From Caulobacter sp. AP07 (GTDB taxonomy: Bacteria; Pseudomonadota; Alphaproteobacteria; Caulobacterales; Caulobacteraceae), in assembly GCF_000281955.1 (NCBI RefSeq), contig NZ_AKKF01000254.1:1-55144 (forward strand): a DNA stretch of 55,144 bases. Reading direction: 5' to 3'. This document shows, in pieces, positions 1 through 9,091 of the stretch; within the stretch, counting starts at the first letter, position 1, and each line of letters starts with the position of its first letter. A program made the position numbers and the translations under genes. The notes under the pieces were generated by a model. It saw only the letters and a program-made list of their open reading frames with translations. It was not told where the DNA came from and made no database searches.

Positions 1-2
1 CG

Positions 3-464
3 GCGGCCACGGCGCCCGCCAATGCCGATGTCTTCCGCGATCAGGCCAACAAGGTCGGCGCGCGGAGCTGCGCGAACCTCTATGAGGCGCTCGGCCAGGG
101 CCTGACCCGTGGAGCGGCCTACTCGGTAAAGACCGAGGCGGACAAAACCGCTCCCGACGCCCACATCGTCCAGGGCGTCCTGGGCATGACCTACGACCTC
201 CCCGACCTCAAGGGATCCGCGGGCGGTGTCGTCCTCGCCGCGCCGGGAGAGGGCGGATGCGAAGGATACCTGGTGCGCGTGGCGCCCTTCCAGAAGCCCT
301 GCGCCGAGGTCGTGGGTCTCCTTCCGGCCGGAAGCACGGCCGGCCAGGCCCTGTCGGGCGTCTGGCGATACCAGCTCGCCGGAACCCAGGGCCAGGCGCT
401 GATGATCCCGAGCGGTTCCACCTGCGTGGTGGTGACCCTGTCCGGGATGACCCAGCGCCGGTGA
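3..464 (+). CDS. Secreted/periplasmic protein of unknown function, 5' end cut off
   Basis: The frame is open from base 3 to the stop at 464 (about 153 residues), so the gene begins outside the window. An internal ATG at 186 is not the likely start, because the upstream codons have the same strong GC third-position bias. The visible part is rich in Ala, Gly and Val and has four cysteines (GARSCANLY, GGCEGYLV, KPCAEVV, GSTCVVV) that could form two disulfides, which suits an exported protein. No family is recognised. It lies just upstream of, and on the same strand as, a trimeric autotransporter adhesin and may be part of that locus. Confidence 0.6.
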   Translation, partial: AATAPANADVFRDQANKVGARSCANLYEALGQGLTRGAAYSVKTEADKTAPDAHIVQGVLGMTYDLPDLKGSAGGVVLAAPGEGGCEGYLVRVAPFQKPCAEVVGLLPAGSTAGQALSGVWRYQLAGTQGQALMIPSGSTCVVVTLSGMTQRR

Positions 465-594
465 ACCCCGGCTCGCAAGATCGGTCGTGCGGATAGGCGG
501 CCCGTCCGCGCGGGACAAGTGAAGTGGGCCCAGATCGCGGCTCTCGTCGACGCCCCAAGGGGCCGGCGGACCGACATTGAGGGGTAGCGTTGCC

Positions 595-3500
595 ATGGTC
601 AGAGACATGTCGAAAGATCGCCGCCACGCCGGCTTGGTCCGCAACGGAATGGACTGCGGCGATGGGCGGGGCTGGTCGCAACGCCGCCGGCTGATGGCGG
701 CGCTCCGCAACGCCCATCGCGTGCTCGGGCTCAAGCGCGACCGGCTGGGCCTGGGAGCGTTGGGCGGCGGCGGCGGGCTGCGTCCGGCCAGCGTGATCGG
801 CGGCTTGGCCGCGATCATGGCGCTCGGCCTCTCCGCGCCGGCCCAGGCGCAATACCAGGCTGGCGGCGGCACGGCGGCGGCCGCCAACGCCATCGCCATC
901 GGCGCCAGTGTCCAGGCCAATGGCCAGAACAGCGTAGCGGTGGGCGCCTCCAACAGCGCGACGGGCAACGCTTCGATCGCCATCGGCTATTCGATGGGTG
1001 TCAACGGCCTCAACGCCATAGGCATCGGCGTCTTCGCGAATGCAACCGGTGTCAACGCCCTCGCCATAGGCGGGAACGCCCGTGCGCTCACGGACGGAGC
1101 CTCGGCCTTCGGTGTCAACAGCACGGCAAACGGGGCGAACGGGACCGCCATCGGCTCCACGGCCACGGCCGGCGCCGCCGCGACGGCCGTCGGCGTATCG
1201 AGCCAGGCGACCGCCGCCAATTCCGTCGCCATCGGCAGCCTCAGCCAAGCGACGAATAGCGCCGCCACCGCCGTCGGAAACGGCGCCCAGGCCACGGGAA
1301 ACAGTTCGCTCGCGCTCGGCGCGCAGGCTGTCGCGATGGGCGGCAGCACGGTCGCCGTCGGACAGGGCGCCGGCGCCGGTTCAACCGTCGGCAACGCCAG
1401 TTCGGTCGCGGTGGGCGTCGCGGCTGGTACGCTGGTGACCGGCGGACAGAACACCGCCATCGGCGGCGGCGTTCCCAGCGTCCTGAGGGGCGCCGGCTCC
1501 GGCGTCTCGGGAACGCGCAACGTCGCCCTGGGAACCGGCGACGGCGCCGTCACCTACGACGGCGCCCTGCAGGCTTCCGCGGGCAGCCTCGTCACCGGCA
1601 ACGACAATATCGCGATCGGAACCAACGCCGGTATCGGCGTCAGCGGCAACGCCACGACGTCGATCGGCCAGAACGCCATGGCGACGGGGACCAATGCGGC
1701 GGCGATCGGAGCCGGGGCCAAGGCGAGCGGGCTGAACTCGGTCTATTTTGGCGCGCGCACTAGTCCCGGATCAGGCGCCATCGCGGAGAGCGCCGTCGCC
1801 ATCGGCACCGATGTGACGGCGTCCCAGACCAACGCCGTTGCGATCGGGCGCCAAAGCGTGGCGTCGGCGCTCAACAGCGCGGCCATCGGTCCTGCCGCCA
1901 ATGCGACGGCGCAACACGCGGCGGCGTTCGGCCCGAGCGCCAATGCCTCCGGCGACTTCGCGCTCGCCTTGGGCAATCTGGCCGTGTCAGGCGGAGTCGG
2001 TTCCGTCGCGGCGGGCTCGGGAGCCCAGAGCGCCGGCGTCTCCGCCGTGGCGCTCGGCAACAACGCCGCCGCGTCGGCCACGAACGCCGTAGCGGTCGGC
2101 CTGGGCTCGATCGCGAACGCCACCGACGCCCTTGCGATAGGACGCACAAGCCAGGCGACCGCCAGCAGTTCCACGGCCGTCGGACTTGACTCCGGCGCCA
2201 GCGGAATCGGCAGCACCGCTCTCGGCCAGGGCGCTCGAACCACCGCCCTGCGAGCCGTCGCTGTCGGCGCCGGCTCGCGCGCGTCCGGGATAAACTCGGT
2301 CTATCTCGGCTCAAGCACCTTTGCGACCAGCGCCAGTGGAGAGAGCTCCATCGGCATCGGCACGGACGTGACGGCGTCTCAGGACGGCGCCATTGCGATG
2401 GGACGCGACAGCCAGGCGACCGCGATCAACGCCATCGCGGTCGGTCTCCAGTCCTTCGCGGACACCGCCGACGCCGTCGCCATCGGCACCAGCTCGACCG
2501 CGACCGGCGGCAAGGCGGTGGCCATCGGCGCGGGGAACTTCGCCAGCGGCGACGGCGCGGTGGCGATCGGCGATCCCAACACCGCCACCGGCGACGGGGC
2601 GGTGGCCAACGGCAAGGACAACACCGCCACCGGCAACGGTTCGGTGGCGATGGGCAACACCAACATGGTCGGCGGCGGCGGCCAGGCGGTGAGCACGGCC
2701 GGCACGGCCGCTCAGGGCGCGGTCGGCATCGGCTACCAGAACACCGTCGTCGGCCAGGGCAGCGTCGCGATCGGCAACACCAGCAGCGCGCTGGCGGCCG
2801 GCGCCGTCGCGTTCGGCGACACGGCCAAGGCCAACAACGCCCGCGACGTGGCGCTGGGCTCGGGCTCGACCACCCTGGCGGCGGTCGGCACGGCCAGCAC
2901 GGTGCTGAACGGCACGACCTACAATTTCGCGGGCACGACGCCGACCAGCACGGTCAGCATCGGCGCGGCGGGGACCGAGCGGACGATCACCAATGTGGCG
3001 GCGGGACGGATCAACGGCGGCTCGACCGATGCGGTCAACGGCTCGCAGCTGTTCGCCACCAACCAGGCGGTGACCACGCTGGCCAACACGGTCAGCACGA
3101 CCGCCATTCACTATGTCAGCGTCAATGACGGTGGCTCGACCCAGAACAATTTCACCAACAACGGCGCGACCGGGGCGAATTCGATCGCCATGGGGGTGAA
3201 CGCGGCTTCGCAGACGGCGAACGGCATCGCCATCGGCAATAGCGCTTTCAACCAAATCACGGGCGGCGCCGACCAGGCGGCGATCGCGATTGGCGTCTCG
3301 GCGCGCACCGCCCAGACCAGATCGATAGCGATCGGCGCCCAAACCGCCGCGACGGGAGTCAACTCGATCGCATTTGGCGCGGGGGCGTCGGGAACCACCT
3401 CCTATGCCATCGCCATCGGCGGCGGACCGACGACGGGGGCGGGGGCCAGCGCAACGGGTCTCGGGTCCATCGCCATCGGCGGCGGCGGCGGAACCGTGCC

Positions 3501-6500
3501 CACCGGCGCCCCGGCCTCCGCGACCGCGGCGCGCGCCATCGCCATCGGCCAGAACACGGTCGCCGCGTTCACCAATTCGGTCGCCCTGGGCAACAAGTCC
3601 ACGACCGGCAGCGCCTCCTCGGTCGCCTTGGGCGACACCACCAGTACTGGCGCGACCGGCGTCAACGTGGCCATCGGTAATCTGAGCACGGCCAACGCCG
3701 GCACCGCCGGTGGCGGCGCGGTGGCGATCGGGCGCTCCAACACCGCCTTCGGCGACGGCGCGGTGGCGATCGGCGATCCCAGCTACGCCAGCGGCACGGG
3801 CGCCTTCACCGGCGGCGCCAACAACATCGCCAACAGCGACGGAACCACCACGGCCACGGCCGCGAACCAGGCCAATGGCGCGGTGGCGATCGGCAACGCC
3901 AACCGCGCGGTCGGCCAGGGCAGCGTGGCGCTGGGCAACGGCTCGACCGCCGGCGCGGCCGGCCTGGCCGGGAATGTCGCGATCGGCAACGGCGCGACGG
4001 CGACCGCCCGGGCCGGCGACGTGGCGCTGGGCTCGGGCTCGACCACCCTGGCGGCGGTCGGCACGGCCGGCACGACTATCAACGGGACAGCCTACAGCTT
4101 CGCGGGCACGACGCCGGCCAGCACGGTCAGCATCGGCGCGGCCGGGGCCGAGCGGACGATCACCAATGTCGCGGCGGGCCGGATCAGCGGCGGCTCGACC
4201 GACGCGATCAACGGCTCGCAGCTGCTGGCCACCAACCAGGCGGTGGAGGCCGTGGCGGGGCTGGCCGGCGATGTCGGCGAGCGGGCGGTCAAGTACGACT
4301 GGACCGACATCAACGCCAACGGCCTCGTCGATCCGGGCGAGGTCAACTACAATGTCGTGACCCTGGCGGGCGCCGGCGGCACGACCATCACCAACCTGGC
4401 CGACGGGGCGGTGAACGCCGCGTCCAGCGACGCCGTCAACGGCTCTCAGCTCCATGGGGTCAGCCAGAGCATCGCCACCACGCTGGGCGGAAGCTCGACG
4501 GTCAATCCCGACGGCACGGTGACCGGTCCGACCTACGTCGTACAGGGCGGCAACCACACGACGGTGTTCGACGCCTTCACCGCGGTCGACGGCAACCTGA
4601 CCACCCTCAACAACGCGCTGACCACCATCAACAACGGCGGCGGCATCAAGTACTTCCACGCCAACTCGATCCTCGCCGACAGCCTGGCGACCGGAACCGA
4701 CAGCGTGGCGGTCGGCCCGCGGGCGGTCGCCAACAACACGGGCAGCGTCGCGTTGGGCGACAACGCGGTCGCGAGCATCGACGGGGCCCTGGCCCTGGGC
4801 TCCGGTTCGCTCGCCGATCGCGCGATCGCGCCGACATCCGGCACGATCGTCGCGGGCATCGGCTTCGTGCCGTACAACACGACCGACGCGACGCTGCTGG
4901 GAGCGGTCTCGGTCGGCAACGCCACGACCAGCCAATACCGTCAGATCACCAATGTCGCCGACGGCACCCTGGCGCAGGATGCCGTGACTCTGCGCCAGCT
5001 GCAGGGCGCCATCAGCTCGGTCTCGGTGACCCCGGTGCAGTATTTCCACGCCAACTCGACGGCCCCCGACTCTCTGGCGATCGGGCTGGACTCGGTCGCG
5101 GTGGGTCCGACCACGGTGGTCAACGGCGACAACGGCATCGGCATCGGCAAGGGCGCGATTGTCCAGATGACCGCGCCGGGTGGAACCGCGATCGGCCAGA
5201 ACGCCCAGGTTTCCCAGGCCGACGGCATCGCCCTGGGGACCAATTCGATCGCCAACGGCATCCAGTCGATCGCGATCGGCCCCGGCGCCAACGCCAGCTT
5301 CTCGGGCAGCGTCGCCTTGGGCGCAGGGGCGACGACGGCGGTGGGGTCGCGGACCGGTTACACCGGCTATGGCCTCGCCGCGCCGCAGAACTCGGCGGGC
5401 GAGGTGTCGGTGGGCAGCGCGGGCGCCGAGCGGCAGCTCACCAACGTCGCGGCCGGCTCGGCCCCGACCGACGCCGTGAACGTCAGCCAGCTGAACCAAG
5501 TGGCCCAGAACACCGCCAGCGCGCTGGGCGGCGGGGCGTCCTACAACCCGACGACCGGGGCCTATACCGCGCCCAGCTATACGGTCGCGGGCAATACCTA
5601 CAACAACGTCGGGGACGCGCTGGGCGCCCAGGCGACGGCGGTCAACAATCTCGACGGCCGCATGACCACGGTCGAGAACCGCGTCACCACGGTCGAGAAC
5701 AACGTCAGCAACCTCGGCGGCAGCGTGGCGGCCGGTCTGGGCGGCAATTCAAGCTACAACGCGACGACCGGCACGGTGACGACGAGCCTGAACGTCGGCG
5801 GGAACAACTACGGCAGCGTCAACGACGCGCTGCAGGCCCTGAACCAGACGGCGGCCGCCGGCTGGAACATCCAGGCCAATGGCGGTCCGGCCACCAACGT
5901 TCCGTCGAACGGCACGCTCAACGTGACCGGGGGCTCCAACACCGTGGTGACGCTCAGCGGCAATCAGCTGCAGATCGCCATGGCCGACAACCCGACCTTC
6001 AGCGGCGTAATCAACGCCAACGGCGGCCTCGCCGTGGGCCAGAACACCGCCGTCGACATGGGCGGCAACGTGGTCCGCAACGTCGGGGCAGGGGCGGTGA
6101 CAGCCACCTCGACCGACGCGGTCAACGGCTCGCAACTGCACCAGGTCCAGCAGGTGGCCAGCAATTCGGTGCAGTATGACGCCGGCGGCCGGTCGGTGAC
6201 GTTCAACCCCGGCGGCCAGGCCGCGACGCTGCACAACGTCGCCGCCGGCGTCGCGCCGACCGACGCGGTCAATGTCCAGCAGCTCAACGACGGGCTTTCG
6301 AACGCGATCTCGACGGCCAACGCCTACACAGACGCGCGGCTGCAGGGTTTCGTGGTCGACATGTCGAAGGCGCGGCGCGAGTCCTTTGCCGGGACCGCGG
6401 GCGCGCTGGCGGCGGCGGGCCTGCCTCAGGCCTATGAACCGGGCCGCAGCATGTTCGCCCTGGGCGCGGGCGCCTATGGCGGGCAATCCGCTTTCGCCAT

Positions 6501-6609
6501 GGGTCTTTCGCGGATCATGGACGACGGCCGCACCATCCTCAAGGCGGGCGCGACCTACGACACCCAGGAACGCACGGGCGCCAATGTCGGCATCGGTTTC
6601 CAGTTCTGA
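595..6609 (+). CDS. YadA-like trimeric autotransporter adhesin (type Vc)
   Basis: Encodes about 2,005 residues. The ATG at 595 is chosen because GAGGGG sits about ten bases upstream; an in-frame TTG at 577 overlaps that site. An unusually long basic N-terminal stretch precedes the hydrophobic signal (GGLAAIMALGLSAPAQAQ), as in extended signal peptides of large autotransporters. The body is a run of YadA-head repeats of the AIAIG/SVAVG type. These are broken by neck and stalk connectors of the form TNVAAG...DAVNGSQL, near bases 2980, 4160, 4390, 5450, 6090 and 6240. A short coiled-coil-like stretch (MTTVENRVTTVENNV) lies near base 5670. The last ~80 residues are a membrane anchor with the usual GYADARL-like helix and aromatic C-terminus (VGIGFQF). 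Known role of the family: three chains form one outer-membrane barrel that displays a stalked adhesin. Ligand unknown. Confidence 0.95.
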   Translation: MVRDMSKDRRHAGLVRNGMDCGDGRGWSQRRRLMAALRNAHRVLGLKRDRLGLGALGGGGGLRPASVIGGLAAIMALGLSAPAQAQYQAGGGTAAAANAIAIGASVQANGQNSVAVGASNSATGNASIAIGYSMGVNGLNAIGIGVFANATGVNALAIGGNARALTDGASAFGVNSTANGANGTAIGSTATAGAAATAVGVSSQATAANSVAIGSLSQATNSAATAVGNGAQATGNSSLALGAQAVAMGGSTVAVGQGAGAGSTVGNASSVAVGVAAGTLVTGGQNTAIGGGVPSVLRGAGSGVSGTRNVALGTGDGAVTYDGALQASAGSLVTGNDNIAIGTNAGIGVSGNATTSIGQNAMATGTNAAAIGAGAKASGLNSVYFGARTSPGSGAIAESAVAIGTDVTASQTNAVAIGRQSVASALNSAAIGPAANATAQHAAAFGPSANASGDFALALGNLAVSGGVGSVAAGSGAQSAGVSAVALGNNAAASATNAVAVGLGSIANATDALAIGRTSQATASSSTAVGLDSGASGIGSTALGQGARTTALRAVAVGAGSRASGINSVYLGSSTFATSASGESSIGIGTDVTASQDGAIAMGRDSQATAINAIAVGLQSFADTADAVAIGTSSTATGGKAVAIGAGNFASGDGAVAIGDPNTATGDGAVANGKDNTATGNGSVAMGNTNMVGGGGQAVSTAGTAAQGAVGIGYQNTVVGQGSVAIGNTSSALAAGAVAFGDTAKANNARDVALGSGSTTLAAVGTASTVLNGTTYNFAGTTPTSTVSIGAAGTERTITNVAAGRINGGSTDAVNGSQLFATNQAVTTLANTVSTTAIHYVSVNDGGSTQNNFTNNGATGANSIAMGVNAASQTANGIAIGNSAFNQITGGADQAAIAIGVSARTAQTRSIAIGAQTAATGVNSIAFGAGASGTTSYAIAIGGGPTTGAGASATGLGSIAIGGGGGTVPTGAPASATAARAIAIGQNTVAAFTNSVALGNKSTTGSASSVALGDTTSTGATGVNVAIGNLSTANAGTAGGGAVAIGRSNTAFGDGAVAIGDPSYASGTGAFTGGANNIANSDGTTTATAANQANGAVAIGNANRAVGQGSVALGNGSTAGAAGLAGNVAIGNGATATARAGDVALGSGSTTLAAVGTAGTTINGTAYSFAGTTPASTVSIGAAGAERTITNVAAGRISGGSTDAINGSQLLATNQAVEAVAGLAGDVGERAVKYDWTDINANGLVDPGEVNYNVVTLAGAGGTTITNLADGAVNAASSDAVNGSQLHGVSQSIATTLGGSSTVNPDGTVTGPTYVVQGGNHTTVFDAFTAVDGNLTTLNNALTTINNGGGIKYFHANSILADSLATGTDSVAVGPRAVANNTGSVALGDNAVASIDGALALGSGSLADRAIAPTSGTIVAGIGFVPYNTTDATLLGAVSVGNATTSQYRQITNVADGTLAQDAVTLRQLQGAISSVSVTPVQYFHANSTAPDSLAIGLDSVAVGPTTVVNGDNGIGIGKGAIVQMTAPGGTAIGQNAQVSQADGIALGTNSIANGIQSIAIGPGANASFSGSVALGAGATTAVGSRTGYTGYGLAAPQNSAGEVSVGSAGAERQLTNVAAGSAPTDAVNVSQLNQVAQNTASALGGGASYNPTTGAYTAPSYTVAGNTYNNVGDALGAQATAVNNLDGRMTTVENRVTTVENNVSNLGGSVAAGLGGNSSYNATTGTVTTSLNVGGNNYGSVNDALQALNQTAAAGWNIQANGGPATNVPSNGTLNVTGGSNTVVTLSGNQLQIAMADNPTFSGVINANGGLAVGQNTAVDMGGNVVRNVGAGAVTATSTDAVNGSQLHQVQQVASNSVQYDAGGRSVTFNPGGQAATLHNVAAGVAPTDAVNVQQLNDGLSNAISTANAYTDARLQGFVVDMSKARRESFAGTAGALAAAGLPQAYEPGRSMFALGAGAYGGQSAFAMGLSRIMDDGRTILKAGATYDTQERTGANVGIGFQF
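2845..2895 (+). repeat. Copy 1 of internal duplication in the adhesin gene
   Basis: This 51-bp block is identical to 4018-4068. High similarity continues downstream through the neck connector (to about 3070 and 4250), so a segment of several hundred bases encoding head plus connector appears to have been duplicated within the gene. Confidence 0.8.
4018..4068 (+). repeat. Copy 2 of internal duplication in the adhesin gene
   Basis: Identical over 51 bp to 2845-2895. The following ~180 bp differ from the first copy only at scattered positions, mostly third codon positions. Confidence 0.8.
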
Positions 6610-6647
6610 CCCGCGTCGTTCATTCGATCATTCCTAAGGAGGACACG

Positions 6648-7097
6648 ATGAAAGCCCAGCGCCTCGCCCTTGCGATCCTGTCGGGGCTCAGCCTCATGGG
6701 GCCGGTCGCCGCCGTCGCCCGGGACGCTTCGACCCCATCCCCTTCGGCCGCCGCCTCGATCTATGTGGCGTCAGTCGATCCCACCGCCTTCCATGAAGTC
6801 CCGGGCGAACGCGAGAAGCTGGGCGTGACGGTCAGCCCGGCGTCCGTGCGGCTGATCACGCCGGGGGTCGACAAGTTCAGCATCTACCCCTTGCTGGGGC
6901 CGCCGCATTTCGCGGAGAGCGTCAGGCGACGGTGGAACTACGTCCTGTTCTTTCCGACCGCGCCGGGCAGCGTGGACCGGGTGCGCTGCCGGATGGAGAT
7001 CCGCTTCACGCGCCCGCGCGGGCGCTACAACGTCACGGTGTCCGAAGTGGTCTGGCAGGAGAAATCCTGCGCGGACCGGGTCGCGGCGGCCAGCTGA
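6648..7097 (+). CDS. Small exported protein of unknown function
   Basis: 149 residues, 38 bp after the adhesin stop, with a very good ribosome binding site (AAGGAGG) before the ATG. An N-terminal signal peptide is visible (KAQRLALAILSGLSLMGPVAAVA, cleavage probably near ARDA). The mature part contains a beta-strand-like pattern (WNYVLFFPTAPGSV, YNVTVSEVVWQ) and two cysteines that may pair. No domain is recognised. The tight spacing between the adhesin and an OmpH-like chaperone suggests an operon and a helper role in export or surface display; that is inference from position only. Confidence 0.75.
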   Translation: MKAQRLALAILSGLSLMGPVAAVARDASTPSPSAAASIYVASVDPTAFHEVPGEREKLGVTVSPASVRLITPGVDKFSIYPLLGPPHFAESVRRRWNYVLFFPTAPGSVDRVRCRMEIRFTRPRGRYNVTVSEVVWQEKSCADRVAAAS

Positions 7098-7113
7098 CCG
7101 GGCGAGGGGTGAC

Positions 7114-7644
7114 ATGCGATTGATCGGGGTGTTGACCGCCTGCCTGGTGATGCTTGCCGGCGCGCCCGCATCCGCCCAGACGTTCGGGCCGCCCATCACG
7201 GGCATGTGCCTGTTGTCGCGGACGGGCGCCATCAGCGCCTCGCGCGCGGGGCAGTCGATGCAGGCCCAGTTGCGCCAGATGCAGGCGTCGCTGAACGCCG
7301 AGCTGGCGCAGCGTCGCGCGTCCCTCGACCTGCAACGCCGGGCGCTCGAGGGGCGGCAGGGCGCGATCGCGCCGATCGAGTTCCAGCGGCAGTTGGCCGG
7401 CCTCAACCAGCAGGCCCAGGCGCTCGACCAGCAGCAGAACGCCCGCTTCATCGCCGCCCAGACCCGCGGCCAGCAGCAGGTCGACCGCGCGCTCAATGAC
7501 GCGCTCACCCGCGTCATCACCCGCAGCGCCTGCAGCGTCGTGATGGAGCGCGACAACGCCTATGGCTGGAACAACGCCATGGACATCACGCCGGCGACTG
7601 TCCGCGACATGGACGGCGTCCTGCAAGCCGTCACGATCCAGTAG
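7114..7644 (+). CDS. OmpH/Skp-family periplasmic chaperone
   Basis: 176 residues with a signal peptide ending at APASAQ. The mature protein has a short N-terminal strand (GMCLLSRTGAISAS), a long Gln- and Ala-rich helical hairpin (about residues 45-125, e.g. LRQMQASLNAEL, FQRQLAGLNQQA), then a C-terminal strand segment (SACSVVMERDNAY) ending in DGVLQAVTIQ. This order matches the OmpH/Skp family, trimeric 'jellyfish' chaperones that hold unfolded outer-membrane proteins in the periplasm. It follows the adhesin and the small exported protein on the same strand, 16 bp after the latter, so it may be a dedicated chaperone for the autotransporter barrel. The housekeeping Skp gene normally sits beside bamA; no bamA is visible here. 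Confidence 0.8.
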   Translation: MRLIGVLTACLVMLAGAPASAQTFGPPITGMCLLSRTGAISASRAGQSMQAQLRQMQASLNAELAQRRASLDLQRRALEGRQGAIAPIEFQRQLAGLNQQAQALDQQQNARFIAAQTRGQQQVDRALNDALTRVITRSACSVVMERDNAYGWNNAMDITPATVRDMDGVLQAVTIQ

Positions 7645-7724
7645 GGCGCGCGGATGCGGAAGTGAGCCCACCAACGCCCTTCGGCTAGCGCCATTGACTC
7701 TTTAGGTCGCGACCAATGTGGCGT

Positions 7725-7741
7725 GAGGAATATTTTCCTAG
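7725..7741. repeat. AT-rich palindromic motif, copy 1
   Basis: The 17-mer GAGGAATATTTTCCTAG stands out in GC-rich DNA and recurs exactly at 21836-21852; 20 of 21 bases match if four flanking bases are counted. Its core AGGAA-TATT-TTCCT is an inverted repeat. Here it lies between two convergent genes. Confidence 0.6.
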
Positions 7742-7782
7742 CAGCCTATTGGTTTGCGACCGGCGCCTCGCCGCGTCGCCGC

Positions 7783-8043
7783 CTATCGGGCGACGGACCT
7801 CAGCCCATGCACCAGGGCCTGGGCCGCGATCGCGGCCTGGGTTCGGTTGTGAACGTTGAGCTTACGCATCAACGCGGTCATATGGGCCTTGACCGTGGCT
7901 TCCGCGATGCCGAGGTCGAAGGCGATCTGCTTATTGAGCAGTCCCGAGTTGACGCCTTCCAGAACCTTCATCTGGGTTGGCGTGAGCCCGCCAAACGCCG
8001 CCTCCAGATCCCGGTCGATAAGGCGGATTTCCGTCGTGGTCAT
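7783..8043 (-). CDS. LuxR-type HTH protein without receiver domain
   Basis: 86 residues from the ATG at 8043, which has AGAGGGG just upstream; an in-frame ATG at 8064 would add seven residues but lacks a site. Nearly the whole protein is a LuxR/NarL C-terminal DNA-binding domain: LTPTQMKVLEGVNSGLLNKQIA, then LGIAEATVKAHMTALMRKL, the recognition-helix region. Full-length NarL/FixJ regulators carry about 120 residues of receiver domain in front, absent here, and the upstream DNA shows no receiver in any frame. It may be a stand-alone binding protein or a domain-lost remnant that is still open. Target unknown. Confidence 0.75.
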   Translation of the reverse strand: MTTTEIRLIDRDLEAAFGGLTPTQMKVLEGVNSGLLNKQIAFDLGIAEATVKAHMTALMRKLNVHNRTQAAIAAQALVHGLRSVAR

Positions 8044-8413
8044 TCCTGAACCCCTCTGTTTCATCCCTACGCAGCCGCCTTGGGTGGTGCGTCGCCCGTT
8101 TGTTTTGTCCGCCGATCATGGTCGGCCGATTCAGGTCGTGTTTCCCGATGGTAACGCTATCTGTTGGACAAGTTCAAGTGCCATGGGCAATGTGAGCGTG
8201 AACATTCTGCATTATTGAGCGTCGCGCCGAAATCTGTCGTACAGGTTTAGCGGCGGACGGCGACTTGCCGTCTCGGCGATCATGTGGCGAGGATCACGCT
8301 GGCGTCATGAGGGCCGGTCGCTGTCGGCGCCATGGACGGGTGCTGACCGACAGCTGCTTTCTATGGGGAGCGAACAGCGCGATGATGGCGTCAGCCGATT
8401 TGGAGATCGATGG
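8044..8413. other. Divergent regulatory region between LuxR-type and GntR-type genes
   Basis: A 370-bp gap between divergently read regulator genes. It holds a near match to the palindromic operator of this locus (8112-8125) and a short inverted repeat GACGGC/GCCGTC near 8255-8271. The frame of the GntR gene stays open leftward to 8282, but the added residues look non-coding. No confident promoter hexamers were seen. Confidence 0.5.
8112..8125. promoter_or_regulatory. Degenerate copy of the CGACCATGGTCG operator
   Basis: CCGATCATGGTCGG differs at one position from the 12-bp core CGACCATGGTCG found perfectly at 9761-9774 and 16092-16107. It lies about 70 bp upstream of the LuxR-type gene and 290 bp upstream of the GntR-type gene, so autoregulation by the GntR protein is possible but unproven. 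Confidence 0.35.
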
Positions 8414-9091
8414 ATGAGCGAAGGCCGCTTGGCCGACCGGGCGTATACGGGCATCGTGGAGATGATCAACGCCGACGGATTGGCGGTCGGCGATCGCTTG
8501 CCGTCCGAGGCTCGCCTGGCGGAGATTTTCGGCATGTCGCGCACCGTCGTGCGCGAAGCGCTGGTCCGACTTGCGGCCGACAGCATCACCGAGGCGCGGC
8601 GGGGGGCGGGGTCCTTCGTCAAGAACCGCCCATCCGACAAGTTGGGCGCCTATATGCCGCTCTCCGAACTGCCTTCCACGCTCGGGAGCTACGAGGTGCG
8701 CTTCGTGCTCGAGGCCGAAGCGGCGCGGCTGGCGGCGGCGCGGCGGTCCGCCGAGGAGATGGCCAGCATCGAAGAGGGCCTCCTGCAATTGCGCGCCGCG
8801 CTCCTGTCGAATGCACCGGCCCATGCCGAGGACATGGAGCTCCACCGCCGCATCGTGTTGGCCACCGCCAATCCCGCCTTTCTGATCGCGTTCGAGGCGC
8901 TTCAGCCCGACGTCGATCGAATCATGCGCGCCGGCGTCGGCATTTCGCGCTCACGACCGCCCGAGGCCATCGGCGAGATGATGCGCGAGCATGAGATGAT
9001 CGTGGAAGCGATCCGCGCGCAGGACGGCGACGGGGCGGCCCTGGCCATGCGCTGGCACCTGTCACAAGGCCGAAAACGGCTAATGCCCTGA
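8414..9091 (+). CDS. GntR-family regulator, FadR/FCD subfamily
   Basis: 225 residues from the ATG at 8414, chosen because GGAG lies eight bases upstream and the winged helix then starts at once. Residues ~5-75 are the GntR DNA-binding domain (GLAVGDRLPSEARLAEIFGMSRTVVREAL...RRGAGSFV). Residues ~90-220 are an all-helical FCD ligand-binding domain (YEVRFVLEAEAARLAA, MELHRRIVLATANP, EHEMIVEAIRAQDGDGA); its His and Asp/Asn residues usually bind a metal and an organic acid. Such proteins often repress sugar-acid catabolic genes. The gene runs into the convergent gluconokinase gene with a 12-bp 3' overlap. Best candidate to bind the palindromes at 9761 and 16092; the LacI protein downstream is the alternative. 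Confidence 0.9.
   Translation: MSEGRLADRAYTGIVEMINADGLAVGDRLPSEARLAEIFGMSRTVVREALVRLAADSITEARRGAGSFVKNRPSDKLGAYMPLSELPSTLGSYEVRFVLEAEAARLAAARRSAEEMASIEEGLLQLRAALLSNAPAHAEDMELHRRIVLATANPAFLIAFEALQPDVDRIMRAGVGISRSRPPEAIGEMMREHEMIVEAIRAQDGDGAALAMRWHLSQGRKRLMP

Noticed and set aside
2311..5499. 1,062-codon open frame on the minus strand within the adhesin gene
   Set aside because: Mirror of the repetitive adhesin codons; rich in Arg/Gly/Asp with no recognisable fold.
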